Counted from the first letter of the stretch, positions 27,901-38,740 are shown. The stretch is DNA of 41,159 nt from Nephromyces sp. MM_2019 (GCA_015657535.1 JADHZB010001417.1:25089-66247), one strand, 5' to 3'. The notes: generated by a model from the sequence alone, not told the origin. Translations and numbers: made by a program.

Positions 27901-29186
27901 CTCACTTTCATTGCAGCAAATCATGAAGCTGCTAGCTCATATGACTGATAAAGCTGCTGTATATCATCATTCTCTTTATCTACTGTAAGCGATTATAGTA
28001 TCAGCTTATGTTAAGCTTTTTTTGTAGATCAGAGGTGCGCTCTTCCACTTTAGATACTTTCTTTCTCCTTCATTGCATTGCTTCTTCTTTTCGGACAATC
28101 ACTGTCTTGCTCCTTGTCGCACACTCGTTGCGTTGCTTCTTTTAACCCCTTTCCTCGTAGTTATGGAATTTTTAGGCTTACAATGAAGAAGTTGACCTTC
28201 TCTTGACAATCTATACTTTCATATACATCATTGAGAAAGCAGGTGGCGTTAGCACCCTTCACTATAACATGGCACACGTGTTTCTCACCTGCTTTATTTT
28301 CTCATACCTCAGGGAATGTATGGTAAAGATAATCCTTCTCAAAAACAACCTTTAAAACCTCTCTAACACACAGGAAATCAAAGGGACAGACTAAGCTAAA
28401 GCACATCTCACTCACACGAGTAAGAGAGGTTAGAATACCTTAAAAATGCACCCTCTTTTGATATTCTACCTTCCTAGTGATAATGCACCATAAGAGTGTT
28501 GTGCGCACCCCTCCCTACCCTAGCGTTCTGTGAATCCTTTGGAGGGTGCACGGTGGTCAAGAGGGTGCCCCACACACAAGACACAGCATTTTATGCAGGG
28601 GCAGCCGAGGCAGAGTGTGCGACTGTTTCAAAAGCAAAATGTGGCCTTTTACTAAAGTTGAACGGGAAGTATATCAGCACCCACACAAAAGTGCTAACAC
28701 ACACGCATAAGTATATCAGCATACACACACACATAAGTATATCGGCGCACACACACAAATATTAACACACGCAAGTATCAGTATCAGCACATGCAGACGC
28801 ACGAGTATCAGCACATACATAAATATATCAGCACACACATAAGTATATCGGCGCACACTCAAAAGTATCAACACGCAAACACTCAAAAGTACATCAACAC
28901 ACAAACACACTTAAGTATATCAACACACATACCCGCACAAGTATGTACACCCACAAAGTACCAACATTTTTATGAGGAATTTGAAAGTTTCGTGATAAAC
29001 ACACCCTCTTGAAGATGAAGATGCTTTGTTTTGACGCTTTTTGTGGTGGAAATTGATTATTTAGATTCGACGAAAAGGCTATTTCTCTTTAACAAAGTAA
29101 GAAATGTAATTGTTTTTCCATCTTCATGAACGTGGGGGCTTTTCAAAGGTTTTTTGGATAAATTTTGAGGCTGAAATTTACAAAAA
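24996..29186. other. Intergenic stretch, little recognised
   Basis: From the LigA stop to the small minus-strand frames. 24996-28480 is AT-rich, non-repetitive and without the TG/CA tracts that mark introns elsewhere; it has only scattered short open frames on both strands (for example 25583-25819 and 26105-26341 minus), none recognised. 28680-28960 is CA-rich with recurring AAGTATATCAGCACACACA-like units. No tRNA, rRNA, terminal inverted repeats or transposase signature was seen by eye. Confidence 0.45.
28680..28960 (+). repeat. Degenerate CA-rich minisatellite
   Basis: Imperfect units built from (CA)n plus TAAGTATATCAGCA-like segments repeat about a dozen times. The unit length varies because the CA run varies. 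Confidence 0.75.
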
Positions 29187-29647
29187 CATGTAGAGAAATT
29201 CAGTAGCTAAGAAATTTTTAGTATCATTCCCCTCTTCTCTTTCACATGAATGCCTATTACCAATTTTGGCATAAATATGTAGGAATTTAAAAAAGTTTTC
29301 ATATTTATCATTATCTTCATCTTTCTCGTCCTCATCTTGATCATTATCTTCATTTTCATGATCTTCTCCATCATCTCCATCTTCTTCCTTTTTTCATCTT
29401 CATTGTATGATTTCTAATAGGTATTGAAGATTTCTATGATAAGGAATATTCATGTTTGATTCTTTTATTCTATTTTATAATTTCTATTCTTTATCCTCCC
29501 TCCTCGTTTTTTCAGCTGTTCTCTCAAGGAGTTGCCTTCTCTGCTAATTAATCTTGTAGCTTCAAAAAGACTGTATTTTGGATAATTTACTTGGTAACAG
29601 TTTGGAAAAAAGCTCGTCAAACCCAATTTTCTCCTTTTTTTATTCAT
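29187..29647 (-). other. Basic then acidic open frames, possible small gene
   Basis: Minus strand, head to head with the cyclophilin-SYF2 gene and 142 bp from its start. From the ATG at 29647 a 60-residue basic frame runs to 29465: it starts MNKKRRKLGLTSFFPNC and ends in a Lys/Arg-rich tail. A second frame, about 29390 to 29187, begins with a long Asp/Glu run and continues YENFFKFLHIYAKIGNRHS to a stop. The two are in different frames and I found no convincing splice pair joining them. They may be exons of one small nuclear protein or chance frames in a purine-rich strand. Not recognised. Confidence 0.3.
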
Positions 29648-29789
29648 CTACTTTCACTCCCGAAATGTCCTGTTTTTTGCGGGGGTAATGCTTTTCTAGA
29701 TGTTATTTCAAAGAATTTGGCCGTTTTTGAGCATTTTCTTTATTTAATGCTCTCTCACTGCTGAAAGTGGAATTTTAGTTTTGGTGAAA

Positions 29790-32700
29790 ATGCCGATGAA
29801 ACAGCGAGTTTACTTTGATTTTACCATCGGAAACAAGTCTGGCGGACGCGTAGTTTTTGAGCTTTACCCTGATGCCACCCCAAATGCATCCAAAAACTTT
29901 AGAGGACTCTCCACAGGTGAAATATCTGCATTCAGCAAGTGTGCATGTGTGGAGAAATATTTTTTATGTGGAGAAGCAGCCGCATTGAATTCATGTGTTT
30001 ATGGAGATATAGCAGTTTCATGTGTGCAGAAGTAGACTTTTTGTGTGCAGAGGAATAGACGTTTTCACTGCGTGTGCGGATATCTCACTTCTTGAAGGCT
30101 ATTTGTTTCGCGAGATCTGCATCATTTTTCCTGCTCATTCTTTGCGTAGCTTTCTTGTGTGCTTACAGCGGCCTAGACTCGAAAATGTAGGCTTTCTTTC
30201 CTGTGTGCTGTGCGAAGTTGCCTTTGTTTCTTCCTGCATTTTACTGTATGAAAGATTTCTGTGTGTTTTTGCTTCTCCTCAGTTACTTTTTTTTTCACTA
30301 TAATGGGCTCTATTCAGTTAATTTTTCAAGTTCATCACTCGTCTTCCTTCGTCTTTGATATCAATGAAACCCCTCTTATTTCCTTCATATCTTAGGCGAA
30401 TTCGGCTTTGCAAAGTCTAGCGGAAAGCCTCTTCATTATCAGGGGAGTAAAATTTTTTACGTTCAGCAGGGATACTGCATTAAAGGAGGTGACTTTGAGA
30501 ACAATGATGGCACAGGGGGTGAGAGCATCTTCGGGGGGGAGTTCAAGGACGAGAGCTTTTCTCGAAAGCACGCTCAAGCGGGTAAGTTTAGGTGTTTTTT
30601 GTATGAGTATGTGGTTTTTGTGGTGCGAAATTTGCATCTTCCGCGTGTTTTTGTTTGTGATGTGTGTGTATTTTTTGGAGATTTCTTTTGCTGTGGATAG
30701 GTGGGTGGCATGCATTTTGTGTGTGGTGTGTTTTGTGTGTCTATAGAGTGAGTTTCGTATTTTTGGTACCCCTTTCGTGTGTGTCCCACTAGTTCGCTGC
30801 GCCCCATACTTTCTTTATGTACTAACCTTCCGGTGTGTGTCATTCCATTTCTGTATGTGGCATCTTTCCTGTGTGTGCACACGCCGCTCCTCTCTTTGAT
30901 TCAGGCGTGCTTGCTGTGCTTAATAAAGGAAGAAACAGAAACGGCAGTCAGTTTATGATAACCCTGCGTAAGCTGCCTAGCCTAGATGGGAAGCAGATGG
31001 TGATAGGGCAGGTAGTTGAGGGTATGGACGTGATAAGGGCGATAGAAGCCATCCCTATTGACCCCGCTAATCGTCCGCGTGTGCCAGTGGTAATTTGTGG
31101 TTAGTAAAGGAAGGAATTAAAAGGGTGAAACTGTTAATTTGCTGTGTGTGGAATTAGCGTTTGGAAACGAGTGTATATACACACCTATGTATTGGATGAC
31201 TTATGGGTGTACCTGCATATATATGTATTGAAAGTAGGTGTACATACACGCACACAGATGCATTGGATGACATTTTAAAATTGAGTGTATACACACACAG
31301 TGGATTGACATTTATCTACTGATTTTTTTAGTAACAAATTATTGGATTTTGAAGCGTCATTGACTGCAATTTTCTAGTGCGTTTTTGCTAACTTTGGCAT
31401 AATTTTCAGGTTTTTCCCACTTCGTCGTCTTCGTTTTCATCTTTTGCTGATCTTCTGTTTTGTTTTCTGCTTTTGGCTGCTCATTTTCTCCTTTGTGTTC
31501 TTCTTTTACTTCTATTTTATCTTTATTATTATTCTTTTTCTTCGTCTTCTTCTTGCTCCTGTTATTCTCTTTTTTCTTCTTCTTCTTCTTCTTCTCCTTT
31601 TTCTTTTTCTTCTTCTCCTTCTTCTTTTTCTTCTTCTTCTTTTTCTTCCACTTCTTTCCTTTCCTGCTTATCTTCAGATTGTGGGCAGTTGGAAGTGAAG
31701 CGCTTGAACCGTTCTGACCCTCGTGTTCAGATGAGTTTAGAACTAAACCAGTTGATGAAGTCAGCAGAAATTTCTGCCATAGAAAGCAAGAAGAAGGAGG
31801 AAGAAGGCAATTTATCTGATGAAGGAGATGAGGGGGAGAGGCTAAGCCACAAGAAAACAAGGAGGAAATTTTTCGTTAAGAAACCAGACGCAGAAAACGC
31901 AGCAGTTCAAGGAAGACTGAGGCTTCAGGCTGCAGCAAAGAAGGCGAAGATCGATATGCTGGGTAAGAGTTGCTGAGAATTTTAGAGGCTTGCAAAGGCT
32001 GAAAAAGGGGAGATATTGGTACACACAAGGCAGAAACTCTGATTCCTACACACTTAAAGATACTCGGGATGTATGCACACACGCGTGCACACGCACATGC
32101 GTGCACACTTTATTTACACACATTCACATTGAAATGTATCCATTGTAACATTGAAGCACTCGTTGCAGTCAAGCAAACACTGTGACACACGCGGATGCGC
32201 ATACTTTTGCATGCACATGCCCGCCACGCACACACGCTAAATTTTTCTTTCTTTCTACCAACAGCTTCTAAAGTATCAGCGACTAAAGAGAATGAGGATA
32301 CTGTAAGTACATCTGATCGGCCAGCTATAGATGAAGCCGTTGCTGATCCTTCAGCTAACAAAAGTGAGCAGCCTGAGCAGCAGCTTCCTTCTGATGCTTT
32401 CAAACGTAGGCTGATGGAGTTGCAGTTGAAGAAGAATCAAGCGAGGAAGTTGAATAACTTGGAGGTACTAAGACAGAATCATTCACACACGCTCCTTTTT
32501 ATATCACACGCACACATTTTTGCTTTATTTTGGTATGTCTTGGCTGTGCAATTGGGTATATGTACACCTGAGATGGCTTTACAGCTGATTTCGACGTGCA
32601 TTCTTCGGTGTACGTACACTTCAGGTATGGTGTAAAATTTGTTTTTTTGTTGAACTGTTTAAGCACCTTATCTGCCTAACAATTGCTTTGAATAACGCTT

Positions 32701-33850
32701 TCTTTGAGTGTGTGTATCATCTACATTCAGGCAAAGGAAGAAAATAAGAAGATATTAGATCCTGCCTATGAGAGGAAGCAGACCGAACGCTTACTGAATG
32801 CAAAAGAAAGAAAAGAAAGCGGCGTTAATGAAACAGAAAAGGCTGGAGTTGCTATTGCTGGTCGCGAGTATTTGCAGGTGTGTGTGGGTGTGTTGGAGTG
32901 TGCATCTGTGTGAGTGTTTTGGTATGTGCATGTGTGTGGGTGTTATTGTGTGCGTCTGCATATGCATATGTGTGTGCATCTGCCTATGCGTGTGTGTGTG
33001 CGTCTGCATATGCATATGTGTGTGCGTCTGCCTATGCGTGTGTGTGCAGTAGATATAATGCTGGAACATGACATTACAGTACAAATGTGAGTGTCGGCAG
33101 GTACTTAGTGTACTATTATTTGCTTCACCATAAATGCGATACACTTGTGCATCTTCGCATACATTAAAACCGCTATAAATCTCTACACACACACACTTAT
33201 AAAACCTCACCCCGCACACACAAAGACACAGGCATACCTGCAAAGCCCCTCTCCTCACACACGAGGACACAAAAACACGCACGCATACCCATCCACTCCC
33301 ATCAGACACACACACTCCTACCTACCCCCATAACACACAAACAAACACCCACCCACCCCTCGCACCCGTGCACCCCTCACACAGACTCCCATCCAAGCCC
33401 CTCCTCATATGCTCTCTCTAGGATACAGCCTTACTGGTGTCAGAACGCAAATCCAAAGATAAGAAGAATGCTAGCTCTTTCGGGTGGAATGTTTTCAACC
33501 AAGAAACCCTCTATCGCGCACACAACAAGAGGCTGCAGGAAACAAAGTTTCAAAAGTTGGAGTATGAGAAGCAGAAAAATGAGTTGGGTGAGATGTTCTA
33601 CAACCCACACGCAGCTCTAGTGAGTGCAGCTTTCAAGCCTACAGAAGAGGCGAAAGATAGGCTAGTTGAGAGCATAGATAAGCAGATCAGCAAGAGGAAG
33701 GAGTTTAGTAGAAGAAGGATGCATGTAGAAGAAGAAGATGTTTCTTATATCAACGAGAGAAACAAGATCTTCAACAAGAAGCTGGAGAGGTCTTTTGGTC
33801 AGTATTCACTGGAAATCAAACAAAACCTGGAGCGAGGAACGGCTCTGTGA
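29790..33850 (+). CDS. Cyclophilin-SYF2 fusion protein, seven exons
   Basis: Exons 29790-29916, 30396-30581, 30905-31099, 31678-31962, 32265-32464, 32731-32877 and 33422-33850 give 1569 nt, 522 residues; introns are GT-AG and all phases agree. Residues 1-175 are a cyclophilin fold (GRVVFELYPD, NFRGLSTGE, GGDFENNDGTGGES, NGSQFMIT, LDGK). The last strand spans the exon 3/4 junction and reads VVICDCGQLE, the usual end of cyclophilins, so exon 4 belongs to the same protein. A charged linker follows (about 176-305). SYF2 begins near 309 with FKRRLMELQLKKNQARKLNN and ends with GWNVFNQETLYRAHNKR, KRKEFSRRR, YINERNKIFNKKLERSFG and the hallmark EIKQNLERGTAL. SYF2 is a subunit of the spliceosomal NTC-related complex, and several cyclophilins are spliceosomal. 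Most cyclophilin active-site residues are replaced. Start chosen as the first ATG before the beta-1 strand. Stopping in intron 3 would give a 170-residue cyclophilin alone. Confidence 0.88.
31100..31105 (+). promoter_or_regulatory. Splice donor overlapping a stop codon, exon 3 of the fusion gene
   Basis: The donor GTTAGT overlaps an in-frame TAG (31102-31104). If intron 3 is removed, the frame goes on into exon 4 and SYF2. If it is kept, the protein ends after VVICG. One splice site thus decides between a free cyclophilin and the fusion. Confidence 0.6.
31565..31649 (+). repeat. 85-nt uninterrupted pyrimidine tract, intron 3 of the fusion gene
   Basis: A run of T and C, mostly CTT/TTC triplets, with no purine for 85 nt, and pyrimidine-rich on to the acceptor at 31676-31677. 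It directly precedes the exon that joins cyclophilin to SYF2. Its frames give poly-Phe or poly-Ser on plus and poly-Lys on minus and are not coding. Confidence 0.9.
32950..33047 (+). repeat. Tandem repeat of about 46 bp in intron 6 of the fusion gene
   Basis: Two copies of a unit made of TCTGCATATGCATATGTGTG and a related TCTGCCTATGCGTGTG half. It follows a TG tract that starts at the donor (32878). Farther on in the same intron, 33190-33415, the sense strand switches to CA- and C-rich sequence up to the acceptor before 33422. Confidence 0.7.
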
Positions 33851-35215
33851 ATGTGTGTATTTGTGTTGGCGTGTGTGTGTGAGTGGGTATGTGTTGTGTA
33901 TTGTGTGTGGGTGGGTGTTCGTGTGTATTGCATGTCTGTGTATGTGTGGATGGGTGTCGGTATATGGGTTTGGGTGTGTGTGTGCCCATATATGGGTGGG
34001 TGTGCGTTAGAGGGTGCAGATGTAGGTGTGTATGGGCACGAATATTAGGTATGCCTTAGTGGGTGTACATGGCTGCACATTAGAGGCCGCTTAGAAGCTA
34101 TGTGTGCATGTGGATGCACACATTATGGTACTTTAAAAGTGATGTGTGTGTGGATGCAAACCCAGCATTGTGTGCTGATACGCCACTACAGTCCTCAAAC
34201 ACTTCTTGAGACATACCAATAGACTCACCTCAGCTTTTCAGTGTGTGAGTGTGCATTGTAGTGGTGTGTCAGTACGCTAGGCTGCCTGTGTGTTTGCTGC
34301 AGCTGCTTTGCTCGATCTGCTGCGCCTCCCGTTCTGCCCTCTTTTGAGCAGGTGACGTGTGTTCGCGCATCTGCTGGTGTGCTTTTCAATCTGATAGGCA
34401 TCCAATGTACATGAGTCCCATGTATGTAGAGCATGAGAACTAGATGAGTTCGCTGTTCTCTGCACATACACGCACACGCAGGCACACACACGCAAGAAAA
34501 TCACTCTAAGGGAGGTCATACACTCTCGCTGAGAGTTTATGCTATAGCCTCCTTATGGTGTATGCATATGCAACCTCCAGCCATCTTCAGTCCCTTATAC
34601 AGTATCATGGTGTTCTGCTCCACTCCATACAGCTTATACATGGTATATGTGTGTATGCTTGCTTTAAATTGGGAGGATGAAGCCACACACACAGCGTGTC
34701 GGCGAAAATCTCAGCTCTGTCGCGGCTACGTAACATCTTCAGCTAACCTCTAGTGAAGGGCATTCTCAGGGCTTCATTGTGGGGTTTTACTCTGAGGCTT
34801 GCAGGGTCTCATCGTATAGTGAATTTCATTGAGCTTTGGTTATGATTAAGCTTCCGGGTTTTATCAGCATGTGTGTGGGCTTGGGTGGGTTTAAGTCGGT
34901 GTGTGCATGCGTGTGTGGATGCGTTGGCGTGGATAAGTGTATAGCTATGCGTGTAACTGGGTGATTGTGTAGATGTGTGAGGGTGCAGCTACGTGTGTTT
35001 GGCTGTATGTGGGAGTGTGCAACTATGCGAGTGTGAAACTGTGTGAGTGTGTAGCTGTGTGCATGCATAAGCTTGATTTGGATATATCAGCTTTTTTTGC
35101 ACCCCATCTTAGGCGAGGTTAATACAATCTAAAGCGCTGAATATCACGGTGATGTTCAACTTAAAAGGTAGCAAACGAGCGAATGAGGCCATAGGTGTAC
35201 TTACACTCGTACGTG
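33851..35215. other. 3' flank of the fusion gene, no supported gene
   Basis: 33851-34040 is a TG-rich tract directly after the SYF2 stop, and 34860-35060 is another. Between them, 34200-34760 has short open frames on both strands with plausible splice sites in both directions, none recognised. A minus stretch near 34290-34390 could encode AQKRAEREAQQIEQ, helix-like, but in a frame with stops nearby. Confidence 0.35.
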
Positions 35216-35977
35216 TTATTGTTTTGCCGCTTGCAGGTTTAAGGGGATGATGCTCGAGCTTTGGTGTAGGCGAAAGTTTATCTCCTGAGATACATGCCAT
35301 AAAGATGATTCGTCATTGCATTTGCTGCAGAATACCTATTTTTATACTCTATCGCAAGCCTGTTTTCCCCTTCTACTATGTGGAATCCTTGAGATCAGAT
35401 CTCAAACACCCTCACACGCACACGCAAACATGGACAGATGCACAAACATGCAGACACGCAGAAAAACACCCATGCAAAACCACCCACACACCCACATACA
35501 GCCATAAACACCCAAACACCGACATATAAACACACACATATGCACACACACCAACACACACTTACAGTGTGCATGCGATCGTGCAATCACATACAAGGGT
35601 GGAAACGCTCATCTTTTTGCATGCAAGGAGAGCAAAGCCTCTTAGTATAATTTTATGCCTTTCCAGTGATGTTTCAGGCTCATTTACTCGGAAACTTGGA
35701 GGCGAGATGACGATGAAACAGGCGGATGCAGTGGGTAATTGCGTGTGTGCCAAGTGACTACCTCATCAAACCCTCATGATGCCTTGTGTGTGTGTATGTA
35801 CCTGAGAACTCCCATACCCATGTTCCCCTGAAAAAAACCATAAACGTTTGAGTCTCTTTGCGACAGAGTTGCATAGCTTTAAATCTAAAATTTCCTGCAA
35901 AAGTGTATGTAGTGCAAGCAAACACACACACACACACTCATGTCGCTCACCTGACTGAGAAACACCATTTCAGCCAT
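35216..35977 (-). CDS. Candidate small ubiquitin-like protein, four exons
   Basis: A tentative model: 35977-35951, 35894-35818, 35694-35566 and 35324-35216, GT-AG introns, phases in agreement, 342 nt, 113 residues. It starts MAEMVFLSQ. The middle has a pattern like a ubiquitin fold: EILDLKLCNSVAKRLKRL (where ubiquitin-like domains have a TV..LK helix), then SLERHKIILRG (like ..RQKLIFKG). It ends LQAAKQ. Introns 1 and 3 are TG-rich on the sense strand, as in other genes here. Against it: the introns are short, the exons are small, and sequence this composition can look protein-like by chance. The donor of exon 2 is one of two possible sites. Confidence 0.28.
35397..35565 (+). repeat. CA-rich tract
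   Basis: Impure (CA)n with CACCCACACA-type variants. If the candidate minus-strand gene around it is real, the tract lies in its third intron and is TG-rich in the sense direction. Confidence 0.75.
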
Positions 35978-36761
35978 TCACAGGACTTTTTATGGGTAAA
36001 ATACAAAAAAATATGAAGATGAGGAGCAGCTGGGAAGATCCCACAGCAGCATATGCGATAGCGACATGAGGAGGGAGTGAAGACTCTATATATACAGGCG
36101 GGAATGTATAAGGGGCAGCTTAAGCTTCTCAAAGAGACTATTGGTTTGATACCAAAAATAGAGGGCTTAGCATGGAAATCCAAGCATGAAGAATCCAAGG
36201 ACATAAAAAGCGGAGGAGATATAGATACACACACACAGGCCCAGGAACGCACACACACACAGTAAAAAGAGAGAGAAACACACACACATAGGGAGAGAAA
36301 TGCACATATAGATACTCCAAGGGACATACACAGACATGTAGATACATAAGGAGATGCACACACACATATATATACTTGTGTAGATACACATATATATAAA
36401 TAACACACAAAGTTTCGCTAGGCAAACAAAACCAAAAAATAAATGTTCATCTCACAGTTTCAGGCCTTTAAAAAGTAATTATAAATCGCCATGAAGCTTT
36501 ATTGCTTGCACACAGAGGATGAAACACAAGCAAAAGATAATGAGCCTCTTCAAGACAGCCATATGTATACAACACGCACGAGCACACCTGCATCTATGAC
36601 TCGTGCTTTGTCAAACCAGGGACCTTCAAATTAGTGTTGATACTCGTTTCAAACCTTATCAAACCCCTCTCCTTTCCACATGCACACACACCCTAGAATC
36701 TCCAAAACATCCTCTTAACGACGAATACGACAGCAGGGTAGCCTCCCATAGTGTTGCAGTG

Positions 36762-38552
36762 TTAATCTTCTTCTTTAGCCTTAACTGCAGCGCTACGAGA
36801 AGCAAGGATGCTCTCTTTCAGTGAAATTTTTGTTCCAACCCGAGAACTTTCCTCAATAAGCTCAGGAAAACACGCCTCTTTCAGTGTGTGCAACCTTCTC
36901 AGCTCCTTTGCTAGCTTCTTCTCGAAGAGGAAAAAAATTTCACTCGACGGAAGCAGCTCTTTCAAGCGTAAGATCGCATCTTTGGCAATATTCTTACACT
37001 TGGAAGCCTTGGATGAAAGCATTCGATCGAGTAAATCAACGATGGCTCCCGTGTCTTTCACCTCTGATGAAGTGCAGGCCGACAATCGCTTCTTCAGTAA
37101 CTCAGCAACACACACTGGAATCTTCAGATTCCGATGATCAATCAAGGAGGAGAAAACCGGAAACACTGCCTCTTCTCCCATCACTGGTGAAGCTGCAAGA
37201 AGTTCAGCGGCTTCTCGGGCAGCTTCACAGATGAAGGCATTTGCTGAAGATTCCTTCAGTATGCACTGCGATAACAGTTTAGAAGAGAGGAGGGCTGAGC
37301 ACGATGCTGTGTCTTCAAGACCTCTCGATAAGTCAGAGACTACCTCACTCTGTGTGTAGTGTGCTGTGGTGGTGGACTTTTCCTGGGTTTCGGACCCTCC
37401 ATTCAAGGAGCAGGGCAAATGATTGCCAGCAGGTTCTTGTGTGTGTGTCTCACCAGCTACAGAACTAGCCGGATGATCATCACTAGATGTGGAGATGGCA
37501 TCAGTGAAGCTTTCTACACTACTCTGCACCTCAGACGAGGTCTTTTCGAGGATTACCTGCTGAGAGCTCTCTTGGGCTCCTTTAGATAACGAAACTTCCT
37601 GATTACTCAAGTCGCTATTCTTCTTACTCTCTAAAGTTTCTGGAAGATTCGCGTGGTCGGAAGCAGTGGCAGCACCATTAGTACTAGCTTCTTTATGAGC
37701 TCCATCTTCCTTATTGTCTGATTCCCCCACTGCTGATTTAGGAGAAACAGTAGCATTTCCTTCACTAGAAAAATCCTCAGTTTTCAGCGAAGAAGCAGAA
37801 AACTCTTCAACCTTTGACTCTGAGCCTGACGCTAGCTCAGCACCCCCATCTAAGCCTTCAGTTAGGTCTGAACCCCCTGGGTGCAACCCATTATTGAATA
37901 TAACGCTAGCATCTTCGCCACGGAAAGCAGATTCTATAGATCGACCATACCTAGTAAATCTCTTCCCACCCTCCTTGCAACTAGCGTAATATTCGATAAG
38001 CCCATTTGCACACGCTGAAATCGTCAGGAAGGCATTCTTGGAGACTGAAGACCGGAGATTACTGGAAAGCTCTAAAAGAATGGGGGAAATGCCCTCCAAA
38101 AATTTGTACCAAACCAAGTATTGGGGTGCATTTTTTGCGACAATCTGAAGGTTTGTGAGATAAGCAAAGTCTGAACTCCACGTTCTCTCTGTTAAAGGAG
38201 GGTTATTGGATTGAGGCACTCCAGAATCCTCTTTATATGAAGGTTCAACGACCGTATTGGGAGAAACTACGGATTCCGCAGTGCTTTGTGCGGAGATTTC
38301 AATACTTTCAGTAGAGTTTTGTGAGGTGCACCCCTTTTTTCTGTCTTCTCCAGCAGGGAGAAGCTGCTTTTTCTTATCAACATTGTTTGCCGCACCAAGC
38401 TTGCTTGATCTATGTGTGTTAAATATAAGTAGCTCATCCTTCAGTCCAAAGTAAAGCAGCAATTCACTAAAGAATTCTGAAGGAGTTTGATTGGGCGAAA
38501 ACTCTGGAATGGTTTCCCACGTGAGATAATGAGGCTCAAAAAGCTGTTCCAT
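36762..38552 (-). CDS. Single-exon 596-aa protein, HEAT/TOG-like segments
   Basis: One uninterrupted frame from the ATG at 38552 to the TAA at 36762. Residues 124-210 are helical and include LELSSNLRSSVSKNAFLTIS, which resembles the N-terminal HEAT repeats of CLASP/TOGARAM-type TOG domains (LRS-V-.-A). Residues about 212-410 are a Ser/Glu/Thr/Asn-rich, probably disordered insert. Residues 412-565 are helical again, with FICEAAREAAELLAASP, SSLIDHRNLKIPVCVAELLKKRL and AILRLKELLPSSEIFFLFEKKL, the order expected of further HEAT repeats. TOG proteins bind tubulin and control microtubules; here that is an inference from pattern only, and another armadillo/HEAT protein is possible. It has no introns, unlike its neighbours. 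A possible 5' UTR acceptor (CTCGTCTTCAG on minus) ends near 38611. That the gene is real is likely; its family is moderately supported. Confidence 0.75.
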   Translation of the reverse strand: MEQLFEPHYLTWETIPEFSPNQTPSEFFSELLLYFGLKDELLIFNTHRSSKLGAANNVDKKKQLLPAGEDRKKGCTSQNSTESIEISAQSTAESVVSPNTVVEPSYKEDSGVPQSNNPPLTERTWSSDFAYLTNLQIVAKNAPQYLVWYKFLEGISPILLELSSNLRSSVSKNAFLTISACANGLIEYYASCKEGGKRFTRYGRSIESAFRGEDASVIFNNGLHPGGSDLTEGLDGGAELASGSESKVEEFSASSLKTEDFSSEGNATVSPKSAVGESDNKEDGAHKEASTNGAATASDHANLPETLESKKNSDLSNQEVSLSKGAQESSQQVILEKTSSEVQSSVESFTDAISTSSDDHPASSVAGETHTQEPAGNHLPCSLNGGSETQEKSTTTAHYTQSEVVSDLSRGLEDTASCSALLSSKLLSQCILKESSANAFICEAAREAAELLAASPVMGEEAVFPVFSSLIDHRNLKIPVCVAELLKKRLSACTSSEVKDTGAIVDLLDRMLSSKASKCKNIAKDAILRLKELLPSSEIFFLFEKKLAKELRRLHTLKEACFPELIEESSRVGTKISLKESILASRSAAVKAKEED

Positions 38553-38740
38553 TTTGCTGAAATGCCTATATATTTTGGGGGCGTATTTGGTGCAACGCTT
38601 TTAATACTGAAGACGAGGTGCTTTCGGGGGAGCCTGTAATATTAGTGGGAGGTGCGCCGCCTGTTCATATATATGTGTGTGTGGTTTGGGGTGTTTGTAC
38701 TTGTACGTTGGTTGGGGGCGGTGTGTGGGGTGCATGTGTG

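Noticed and set aside
29790..31104. Cyclophilin as a separate complete gene ending at TAG 31104
   Set aside because: Possible as an isoform, but the ending VVICG is truncated compared with the family, while splicing to exon 4 restores the normal DCGQLE end.
31357..31860. Poly-Lys frame on minus and poly-Phe/Ser frames on plus
   Set aside because: They come from the pyrimidine tract before exon 4 of the fusion gene, and the exon itself is coding on plus.
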